NCBI RefSeq assembly: GCF_007997075.1
Contig: NZ_VORS01000002.1
Span: 1-64,000, forward strand
Direction of reading: 5' to 3'
From: Polaribacter sp. IC073
Lineage (GTDB): Bacteria; Bacteroidota; Bacteroidia; Flavobacteriales; Flavobacteriaceae
DNA: 64,000 bases
The number at the start of each line of letters is the position of its first letter. Position 1 is the stretch's first letter. Both the position numbers and the translations under genes were made by a program. The notes below the pieces were generated by a model. That model had not been told where the DNA came from. It saw only the letters and a program-made list of their open reading frames with translations, and made no database searches. Of this stretch, positions 17,068-24,081 are shown piece after piece.

Positions 17068-17104
17068 GCTCTTTATTTTGAGTGTTTTTTGTAGAAGTCT
17101 TCAT
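16925..17104 (-). CDS. Locus micro-protein 1 (59 residues)
   Basis: A short gene starting 26 nt after FG-GAP protein B ends. It encodes a polar N-terminus, EITRKDAIKKIG, a hydrophobic stretch KYAALTALGTYLIL (about residues 29-42), NPQKAQAAS with an AxA-like site, and the end PEAPGKNF. The layout is that of an export signal or a single-pass membrane peptide with a charged TRK-xx-KK block that resembles a Tat motif but has RK, not RR. Copy 3 is identical from ITRKDA to KAQA. Purely intergenic DNA would not keep this reading frame in three copies. Family not recognised; function unknown. Confidence 0.8.
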   Translation of the reverse strand: MKTSTKNTQNKEQEITRKDAIKKIGSYGKYAALTALGTYLILNPQKAQAASPEAPGKNF

Positions 17105-17130
17105 GTGCTGTTAACTTTAAGATTTGGGGG

Positions 17131-20130
17131 TTATTCTAAAATTATTTTTTGGGTAAGTTTATTATTTTTACTTTCAATTTTTACGATGTATACACCAACT
17201 GCTCTTTTAGGTAAAAAGACATTGTAAGTTCCGTTAGAATTAAAAGTGGTATTTAAAACTTCTTTACCAAGTAAATTAAAGAGTTTTAATGAAGACTCTC
17301 CATCTATCAATCCTGTTACTCTTAAAGTATTTTTATCTAATTGATAAGTAGTGATTTTTTTAGAGATACTTTTGGAGTCTTCTAAACTTAAAGCATTACT
17401 TGAGGTGTGTACGTAAAAACGACCTGTTCCATTTAGCGCTTTTGTAGCTGTAAAAGAGTACGTTTTATGAAGCTCATCTAATTGCGTAAAAGTATTGTTC
17501 TCTCTATCTTCTACATACACTTTAAGACCTTTTGGTAAGTTTAAAGTTTCTATAGAAAAAGTAATTTCTATATCGGCAGCAGTTGTTATACCAATGGGAA
17601 TTACCATGCTTTCATAATTTGAGTTTGGTAACGATTGAATTCCTAGTTTTCTACCCGTACTATTTGCAACAGCATGCGTATAAATACTAAAATCTTGATT
17701 GGCTCCCCCAAAAATAGAACTGTCATATCCGTTGTCAAAACTGGTTGTGGTTCCTGCTATATAATAGATTTCTGCATGTTTTAAAACGGTTCCGTTAGAT
17801 ATTGATACTTTTATTTCTGGTCTGTTGTTGTTTGTTTTCAGGAAGGTATCTGTGCCTTGATGGCTTTGCATTGCTTCTGTAAAACGGAACGTTTTATCGC
17901 CATTAGCACTTACAAAAAAACCTTGCCCAGGCGCAATAAAAAAAGCTGCAGAAGCTAAGTTTTTGGTTGTGTAAGATTCGTTAGATTGGTTCCATAACCA
18001 CAATGTAGCTTCAGTTAAAAAATCATTATCTACATCATTTATTGTTAAAAGATTGTTAACTGCATCTGCACCTGTATTTGCAGCAATATAAGAAGGATAC
18101 GGGTTGCCAATTAAGTTAAAGCCGTTTGTGTTTGATGTTATTGCAATGTCTACTTTTTCAGTAGAAAGAGTGCCTGTAAAAGTAATGTCTTCGGTTTCTG
18201 ATAGTTTAATTGCGCGCCCATCGCCTAAAACAAAATTTCCAGAATTGGTAGTTCCTGCTTGCCAATAAGTAAACGCTTCTGTAGTATTGTTATAATCTGA
18301 TAAACCTCTATTGTCATCAGTACCAGCAGCCACACTTTGCGCTCCTATAAAAGCGTCAATATCTTGCCCGCTAACAGGCGAAGAAATAAATTGCCAATTA
18401 GTACTCCCTATACTCCGCTTATAGTTGATTTCTCCCGAAAATGTATTTGAAGCAATTAAAGAACTACCCGAAGTCATATCCACAGAAGTAACTACTACCG
18501 CATTAGCTGCTGTTGGGTAATTAGTTAAATTACCCGGAATTACAATCTTTTCAAAAGGTGCTACGGTTGTTGGAATTACACCCGTATCCCAATTTTCACC
18601 CGTACCCCAAGCATTTCCAGCACTACCATCCCAAGTATTGGTGATGCTATTTTCATACCAATATATTTTCTCATCGTCATACGAAGTAGCAAGAATATCC
18701 ATGTCTCCATCGCCATCCATATCAGCGGCAGAAATAGACCTTATGTCATTTGTACCATTTCTAAATTGTGCGGCAGTCCAAGACGGATTTGCATTCCCAT
18801 CATTTAGATGCCAAGATTTACCCGAAAGAATGTCCATATGGCCGTCATTGTTAATATCTGCTGCAGAAATAGTCTTGTAGCCCAATCTATTAATATTTGC
18901 AGCGGTAAAGGTTGGGTCTTCAAGCCCATCATTTTTATACCAACGGATACGGTCTCCACTAACTGTAATAATATCTATATGATTGTCATTATCCATATCG
19001 GCGGCAAAAACATTGTCCGCACCTATATCTGTAATTTTTCTTTTAGTAAAACTTGGATCTGAACTGCCATCATTTTCATGCCAAACAGTTCCATTTCCTC
19101 CCCTAATAATATCCATATCACCATCATTATCCATATCGGCGACAAAAAAACCATTTATACCTGATGTTTCAATATCTTTCACTTTTTCCCATCTATAAGC
19201 CGTCTCTGGTTTACGTATATACAACTTGAGTCCTCCTCTACTATTAAGATTTTGACCTTGACTTGAAACAATAATATCCATTTTGCCGTCATTATTCATG
19301 TCAGCTACAAAAACAGAAGGCTTAAAATAAAGATAAGAATCTCCTCTCCTTCCAGTACCACCGCTACCCCATGACCACTTAGAACCATCACCCGCAAGGT
19401 TGAAATGCACTCTTACTGATATAATAACAGGACCATTACCTCCATTTGCAGTAACAATATCTAAATCACCATCTCCATCCATATCAGCCGCAAAAATAAC
19501 CATTGGTTTTACGCCCGCATTATCTTCTGATATAGTTATAGAGGTAAAACTAGGGTTTGCATTGCCATCGTTTTTATGAAAAGTTAACTCAGTAGTCCAA
19601 AAATTACAAGATACAATATCCATATCTCCATCTCCATCTATGTCGGCTGTTATGCTAAAAAGTGTGCCCTCTGGCCCATCAGTAACGTATTGAGGAATAT
19701 CTTCAACGAAGCTCTTAGTCCAAGAGGGTGTAAAAGAACTTAACGCACTTTTAGTGGTAAAACTAAAACTTGTAGGGTTTGTTAAAACAGCATCTGTGCT
19801 GTTTAAGACAGCGGCCGTAAGCGTTACCGTAATTACTTCGCCGGGTTTAAAGTTAGTGGTTGGGTTAAATACAACAGTTTTGGTGCCACCACCAGAAAAG
19901 GCGCCCGCAATACTACCGGTATATCTTCCTGTAATACGAATGTTTGTTGCCGTAATACTAGTAGCTTTTGTATTATCACTAAAATTTAAGGTAATGTTCG
20001 CATCTAAAGCGATATTATTTGCCACAGCTGCGGGTGAGCTGGAGTCGAATGTAAATTGTGCTTGTAAAGATAGGGTGCAAAAAAAAGAGACCACAAGAGA
20101 TGCTTTAAGAAAAGAGGTAATTGTATTCAT
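17131..20130 (-). CDS. T9SS-secreted FG-GAP repeat surface protein B
   Basis: 999 residues with the same order as protein A: signal peptide about 1-24 (SFFCTLSLQAQ), Ig-like domain to about 131, seven FG-GAP motifs (DIDGDGDMDIV, DMDNDGDMDII and others), the WDGSAGNAWGTG module, and a T9SS type A sorting domain at the end (IKLFN-like LKLFNLLGKEV, GVYIVKIES, QKIILE). The propeller region (about 140-460) differs from protein A, whereas the following 390 residues are almost identical and the sorting domains differ again. The gene is therefore a mosaic. It starts 21 nt after the truncated fibronectin gene and ends 26 nt before micro-protein 1. Confidence 0.88.
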   Translation of the reverse strand: MNTITSFLKASLVVSFFCTLSLQAQFTFDSSSPAAVANNIALDANITLNFSDNTKATSITATNIRITGRYTGSIAGAFSGGGTKTVVFNPTTNFKPGEVITVTLTAAVLNSTDAVLTNPTSFSFTTKSALSSFTPSWTKSFVEDIPQYVTDGPEGTLFSITADIDGDGDMDIVSCNFWTTELTFHKNDGNANPSFTSITISEDNAGVKPMVIFAADMDGDGDLDIVTANGGNGPVIISVRVHFNLAGDGSKWSWGSGGTGRRGDSYLYFKPSVFVADMNNDGKMDIIVSSQGQNLNSRGGLKLYIRKPETAYRWEKVKDIETSGINGFFVADMDNDGDMDIIRGGNGTVWHENDGSSDPSFTKRKITDIGADNVFAADMDNDNHIDIITVSGDRIRWYKNDGLEDPTFTAANINRLGYKTISAADINNDGHMDILSGKSWHLNDGNANPSWTAAQFRNGTNDIRSISAADMDGDGDMDILATSYDDEKIYWYENSITNTWDGSAGNAWGTGENWDTGVIPTTVAPFEKIVIPGNLTNYPTAANAVVVTSVDMTSGSSLIASNTFSGEINYKRSIGSTNWQFISSPVSGQDIDAFIGAQSVAAGTDDNRGLSDYNNTTEAFTYWQAGTTNSGNFVLGDGRAIKLSETEDITFTGTLSTEKVDIAITSNTNGFNLIGNPYPSYIAANTGADAVNNLLTINDVDNDFLTEATLWLWNQSNESYTTKNLASAAFFIAPGQGFFVSANGDKTFRFTEAMQSHQGTDTFLKTNNNRPEIKVSISNGTVLKHAEIYYIAGTTTSFDNGYDSSIFGGANQDFSIYTHAVANSTGRKLGIQSLPNSNYESMVIPIGITTAADIEITFSIETLNLPKGLKVYVEDRENNTFTQLDELHKTYSFTATKALNGTGRFYVHTSSNALSLEDSKSISKKITTYQLDKNTLRVTGLIDGESSLKLFNLLGKEVLNTTFNSNGTYNVFLPKRAVGVYIVKIESKNNKLTQKIILE
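17486..18661 (-). repeat. Near-identical 1.18-kb duplication, copy 2
   Basis: Partner of 14202-15377. The shared block starts after the divergent sorting-domain region and stops exactly where the divergent FG-GAP propellers begin, at the WYENS codons. Confidence 0.9.
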
Positions 20131-20151
20131 ATATTATTTGATATTTGTGTA

Positions 20152-20556
20152 TTAATATTTGGTCATCGAGGGTTTTGAAATGAATGACAAACACCAAGAC
20201 CTAATACTTGTTGGAGCTGTAAATGAAACGGTAGCTTGTGCGTCACCAGGTTTAACTGTTGAAATTGCGGGAGCGTCAGGGCGTTTTTCTGTAAAAGAAA
20301 GTGTACCCCATTCTGTTCCGTCATAAAACATAAATCTACCTCCATCAAAATCTGTAACATAGACCTGTAACCCTGCAACTGGGCTTGCAATAGCTAAACG
20401 CTGCACATTAGTCATTCTTGGTATTAATAACCCTTTTGTAGTAGAAGTAATGTCTAAGGCTGCTGAAGCGTCTGGTGTTGCTGTGCCTATACCCACTTGG
20501 GCATACGTTGCTGCAGTTACTAATACTGCCGCTAAAAATGTAAATATATGTTTCAT
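20152..20556 (-). pseudogene. Truncated copy of the fibronectin III surface-protein gene
   Basis: 134 codons. The first 105 or so residues repeat the neighbour's N-terminus (signal peptide ending TYAQ, then [37 protein letters not shown]). The first Fn3 domain is broken off after ATVSFTAPT and replaced by an unrelated 17-residue tail. The first 294 bp match 21682-21975. A longer frame reaches 20604, but ATG 20556 aligns with the start of the intact gene. It may still be made as a short exported protein, but it lacks Fn3 domains and any sorting signal. Confidence 0.75.
20263..20556 (-). repeat. Duplicated 5' segment of the Fn3 gene
   Basis: 294 bp matching 21682-21975 (offset 1,419) with scattered substitutions. 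Evidence of tandem duplication followed by truncation. Confidence 0.85.
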
Positions 20557-20607
20557 TAGTTTTTTTTTAATTGTATCTATACAGTAACACTTTTTTAAAA
20601 ACAACCC

Positions 20608-21975
20608 TTACAGTCTTTTCAGAATGAAATCTTTTGTTTTAGCTTTTGAATATTGTGTTTTAATATCTACCCATTCAACGTTATCCCAGTTTAATGATTT
20701 AACTCCACTCTCCATAAACATATACCTATAATAAGTAGATCCACCTGGATTTAAATAAGTATCAACTGTAGCTTCATAGGTTACCGTTGATCCAGAACTT
20801 GAGGTTAGCGTTATTCTTGGAAGTGTTGTCATACTTTCAGTACCGTAATCTATATTTGATTCCAAATCACTAAGATTAAACGAAATAAAATCAAAATTGC
20901 CAGTACTAGCATTAAGTCGAAAAGTATTTTCTGAATTTCTTGAATTTAATTCTGTAGTACCATAAAATAAAATTCCGCCTTCATGCGCTGTTTGCTTTGT
21001 GATAACAAATGGAGAGTCATCAATTGATCCTGCATCAATGTATTGATTATAATATGTAAGGTTAGTGTAACTAGTTCCTGATGGTTTTCGGTCTGTATAT
21101 TCATCTAGTATGGTGTAAGTTACAGGCCCTGACGGCGACGGCGACCATGGTGTCACTGCATTTGAAACAGCACTTGCCAAACTTGTTCCAATGCTGCTGG
21201 TTGCGGTAACTGTAAAGGTATAGGCTGTGCCATTGGTAAGACCTGTTACTGTTATAGTACCACTTCCTGCTTGGCTTACTGTTTCTGTAAAACCTCCTGG
21301 ACTTGAGGTTGCCGTGTAAGAGGTTATTGCAGAACCCCCATTACTTGATGGTGCTGTGAAGGAAACGGTAGCTTGTGCGTTACCTGATACCACTTCTGAA
21401 ATTGCTGGGGAAGAAGGTGCTACTGCCTCTGGTGTTACTGGACTTGAAGTAGCACTAGCAACACTTGTACCTATGGCATTGGTAGCCGTAACTGTAAAGG
21501 TATACGCGGTATCATTGGTTAAACCTGTTACTGTGACATCACCACCAACTGCTTGACTTACAGTGCCAGTTAAATCTCCTGGAGTTGACGTTGCCGTGTA
21601 AGAGGTTATTGCAGATCCTCCATCACTTGATGGAGGTGTAAATGAAACGGTAGCTTGTGCGATACTTGATACCACCTCTGTAATTGCGGGAGCTTCTGGA
21701 CGTTTCTCTGTAAAAGAAAGTGTACCCCATTCTGTCCCGTCATAAAACATAAATCTACCTCCATCAAAATCTGTAACAAAGACCTGTAACCCTGCAACTG
21801 GGCTTGCAATAACTAAACGCTGTGCATTGGACATTCTTGGTATTAATAACCCTTTTGTAGTAGAAGTAATGTCTAAGGCTGCTGAAGCGTCTGGTGTTGC
21901 TGTGCCTATACCCACTTGGGCATACGTTGCTGTAGTTACTAATACTGCCGCTATAAATATAAATATTTGTTTCAT
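20608..21975 (-). CDS. Secreted fibronectin type III protein without a recognisable T9SS domain
   Basis: 455 residues. Signal peptide about 1-19 (FIAAVLVTTATYAQ). A domain common in Bacteroidota surface and fibre-like proteins follows ([36 protein letters not shown], about 20-90). Two Fn3 domains come next (about 95-185 and 190-280, each with ATVSFTxPSS-GGSAITSYTATS and GLTN-T-AYTFTVTATN). The last 170 residues form a beta-rich domain (VEWVDIK near the end). It ends KDFILKRL, not with the usual sorting domain, so secretion beyond the periplasm is uncertain. The gene sits between two T9SS genes in the same direction. Confidence 0.82.
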   Translation of the reverse strand: MKQIFIFIAAVLVTTATYAQVGIGTATPDASAALDITSTTKGLLIPRMSNAQRLVIASPVAGLQVFVTDFDGGRFMFYDGTEWGTLSFTEKRPEAPAITEVVSSIAQATVSFTPPSSDGGSAITSYTATSTPGDLTGTVSQAVGGDVTVTGLTNDTAYTFTVTATNAIGTSVASATSSPVTPEAVAPSSPAISEVVSGNAQATVSFTAPSSNGGSAITSYTATSSPGGFTETVSQAGSGTITVTGLTNGTAYTFTVTATSSIGTSLASAVSNAVTPWSPSPSGPVTYTILDEYTDRKPSGTSYTNLTYYNQYIDAGSIDDSPFVITKQTAHEGGILFYGTTELNSRNSENTFRLNASTGNFDFISFNLSDLESNIDYGTESMTTLPRITLTSSSGSTVTYEATVDTYLNPGGSTYYRYMFMESGVKSLNWDNVEWVDIKTQYSKAKTKDFILKRL

Positions 21976-22021
21976 TGGTTTATTTTTTAATAGTTTGTTT
22001 TATCTTTTAGTCGTTGTTTTA

Positions 22022-22192
22022 TTACCAATTACTACCAGGCGCCGGAGGTGCAGATGTCGCTTGTGCCTTTTTAGGACTTAGAATCATAAATGTGCCCATA
22101 GCTGTTAATGCAGCATATTTGCCCATTTTCTTTACGGCCTCTTTTCTACTGATATCATTGGTACCGGCAGGTGTGTTTTCTGTTTTTTTCAT
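22022..22192 (-). CDS. Locus micro-protein 2 (56 residues)
   Basis: Begins 9 nt after the stop of the 513-residue T9SS protein. It encodes MKKTENTPAGTND, then ISRKEAVKKMG, KYAALTAMGTFMIL, SPKKAQATS and the end PPAPGSNW. Compared with copies 1 and 3 it lacks three residues (GSY) and differs at many positions, yet it keeps S/T-R-K-x-A-x-KK, KYAALTAxGT, the KAQA motif and a terminal PG-x-aromatic. This conservation across a diverged copy is strong evidence of a real protein under selection. Function unknown. Confidence 0.82.
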   Translation of the reverse strand: MKKTENTPAGTNDISRKEAVKKMGKYAALTAMGTFMILSPKKAQATSAPPAPGSNW

Positions 22193-22201
22193 AAAGTGTT
22201 C

Positions 22202-23743
22202 TTATTCTATTATTAATTTTTTAGTGAAAACAATGTTTGCTGCCTGCACTTTTAGGATATAGACTCCGGTCTTCATCCCTACTGTAGAAAGCATCTCTTT
22301 CTGTGAAGGGTTTTGGATGTTTTTTGAAAGTATTTTCATCCCTAATACATTGTAAAGAGTAAGCAATGCTGGCTCTGAGAACTGCTGTAATCCTTCTACA
22401 GAGATATAGGCGTTTCCTTTTCCTTTATATGCGGTTAATAATGAGCTACTGCTTACTGTATCTGTAGAAAGGGTACTTGCAGTAAAGTGAAGGAAAAACC
22501 GACCCACACCACTTAAGGTTGTTTGCGTTAAGAGCTCAAAACTCTCATTGGTAAGAAGTGTAAACGTGTTGTCTATTGTGTCTTCTAAATACACATTAAC
22601 ATCCTCTGGCATCGTACTATTCGCTATTTGAATTTTAAGAGAAATACCCGCTTCTTGGTCTATCGAAAGAGGAACTATTACATTACTTATAGCCTCTATA
22701 GGCATCGCATTGATACCCATACCAACACCGTTGTCTTGCTCTAAAAGTCTTGAGCTGAAACCTGAAGATTGGTTGAATGCACCTGCATCATACCCTGGAT
22801 CTAACCCTAAAGTCAATCCTTCTTTAAAATAAAATTTAGTGTCTGCCACTTTAACGGCATCACTATGCATGTCTAAAACCAATTCGTAACTTGTTCCAGC
22901 AGATTTTGCGGTAACAAAATCATCAACTCCTGTAAGTGTTTGCATGGCTTTGGTAAAAGTGATTGTTTGATCCGCTCCACTTCCTGCAGCGGCTACAAAA
23001 AAACCTTGCCCCGGAGCTATGTGCGCGGCTGTGCTTGTATTGTTATAAATTTCATATCCTGTTCCATCAGCTTTCCAACCATAGATAGCCTCAAAATTAT
23101 CGTCTATTGCTGCTGTATTGACCGTTAAAAAATTGTTAGTTCCATCAGCATTACTATTTCCATTAAGATAGGACGCAAATGGATTGGCAATTAAATTCCA
23201 ACGCCTTCCTGCACCTAAATTTGCTGCATCGTTATTGTTTATGGCAACAGTTTGGTCTCCGTTGGCAATAGTTCCTGTAAAAGAGAGTGTGCCACCACTT
23301 GTGGTTGCCATTTGGTATCCTTGCCCTAATGCTAAATTACCCGTGATTATATTAGTAACGTTTGTCCAAGTATCTAAGGTATTGTCATAAGAACCTACTG
23401 CGTAAAAACTTCCGTTTGTTGCAATATTGATATCTGTTATTAGAGAAGTAAATGCCATACCAGATACTGGCGCACCTATTAAATCCCACTCTCCAGCACC
23501 CACTCTATTTACATAGCGATTATAGGTAATATTACCAGAGGTAACACCACTTGCCAATAACGACGAAAATTCATCCGAATCAGAATTTAAAGTAACTGTG
23601 CCTGCGGTGTTGGTGAAATTACCGCCAACAAAAACATAACTATCTTTGGGTATCGTAATGCTGCCACCACTGGCAACTGTTAAATTTTGCCCCAATAAAA
23701 CAAAGGGGAAAAATAAAAGAATGTATACTATTTTTAATTTCAT
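22202..23743 (-). CDS. T9SS-secreted surface protein, 513 residues
   Basis: Signal peptide about 1-18 (YILLFFPFVLLGQ). A beta-helix-like opening (SGGSITIPKDSYVFVGGNFTN) leads into a module also present in the neighbours: WDLIGAPVSG, LGQGYQM, GRRWNLIANPFASYLN, IAPGQGFFVAAAG. The type A sorting domain is at the end (LTLYNVLGMKIL, GVYILKVQA, KKLIIE). It is a short relative of the C-terminal halves of the FG-GAP and BspA proteins, without propeller or LRR. Micro-protein 2 follows by 9 nt. The 133 nt upstream hold the stranded start of a lost FG-GAP gene. Confidence 0.85.
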   Translation of the reverse strand: MKLKIVYILLFFPFVLLGQNLTVASGGSITIPKDSYVFVGGNFTNTAGTVTLNSDSDEFSSLLASGVTSGNITYNRYVNRVGAGEWDLIGAPVSGMAFTSLITDINIATNGSFYAVGSYDNTLDTWTNVTNIITGNLALGQGYQMATTSGGTLSFTGTIANGDQTVAINNNDAANLGAGRRWNLIANPFASYLNGNSNADGTNNFLTVNTAAIDDNFEAIYGWKADGTGYEIYNNTSTAAHIAPGQGFFVAAAGSGADQTITFTKAMQTLTGVDDFVTAKSAGTSYELVLDMHSDAVKVADTKFYFKEGLTLGLDPGYDAGAFNQSSGFSSRLLEQDNGVGMGINAMPIEAISNVIVPLSIDQEAGISLKIQIANSTMPEDVNVYLEDTIDNTFTLLTNESFELLTQTTLSGVGRFFLHFTASTLSTDTVSSSSLLTAYKGKGNAYISVEGLQQFSEPALLTLYNVLGMKILSKNIQNPSQKEMLSTVGMKTGVYILKVQAANIVFTKKLIIE

Positions 23744-23765
23744 AATTGTGTTAATTTTATTTGAT

Positions 23766-23831
23766 CACAAAAAGGTTAGAATAAGGGTGTGTTTAAACAT
23801 AAATTTATAGTTTTTCTTTATTATGCGTACA
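23766..23831 (-). pseudogene. Stranded 5' fragment of an FG-GAP protein gene
   Basis: Read on the minus strand it repeats the opening of FG-GAP protein A (MFKHTLILTFL) and the DNA before it, but the original ATG is now AAG and the frame stops at once (TGA). It follows micro-protein 3 exactly as the intact gene follows micro-protein 1. It marks where a homologous gene was lost or exchanged. Confidence 0.75.
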
Positions 23832-24018
23832 TCTCAAAAAAATAAAAATTTCAAGAATTTAGGATGCAATCAAATTTAAAAGTCTTTTCCAGGAGCTTCG
23901 GGGCTTGTAGCTTGTGCTTTTTGAGGATTAAGAATTAGATACGTACCCAAAGCAGTTAATGCTGCATACTTGCCATAACTTCCTATCTTTTTAATGGCGT
24001 CTTTACGCGTAATTTCTT
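23766..24018 (-). repeat. 253-bp duplication covering a gene start and micro-protein, copy 2
   Basis: Partner of 16815-17067, near-identical through the spacer and most of the micro-protein gene. Confidence 0.85.
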
Positions 24019-24055
24019 CCACATTATTTTCTGACTGTCTTATTTTTTTCTTCAT
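23876..24055 (-). CDS. Locus micro-protein 3 (59 residues)
   Basis: Starts 26 nt after the BspA gene ends. Its N-terminus (MKKKIRQSENNVEE) differs completely from copy 1, but from EITRKDA to the C-terminal APGKDF the two share all but two residues (KAQATS for KAQAAS, GKDF for GKNF). The sharp border between variable and constant parts lies within the 253-bp duplication. Same features as the other copies: basic TRK-xx-KK block, hydrophobic core, AxA-like site, PG-ending. Function unknown. Confidence 0.8.
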   Translation of the reverse strand: MKKKIRQSENNVEEITRKDAIKKIGSYGKYAALTALGTYLILNPQKAQATSPEAPGKDF

Positions 24056-24081
24056 GATGGTTTGTCTGTAAGTCTTGGGTT

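Noticed and set aside
20163..20390. 75-codon minus-strand frame inside the truncated Fn3 gene
   Set aside because: It is a shifted frame of the conserved GLLIPRM...FYDGTEW region; the same shadow appears in the intact copy at 21606-21809.
16925..24055. Micro-proteins as Tat signal peptides of larger frameshifted genes
   Set aside because: Each reading frame ends in the same short PG-x-aromatic tail with a stop, followed by the start of another complete gene; the Arg pair of the Tat motif is also missing.
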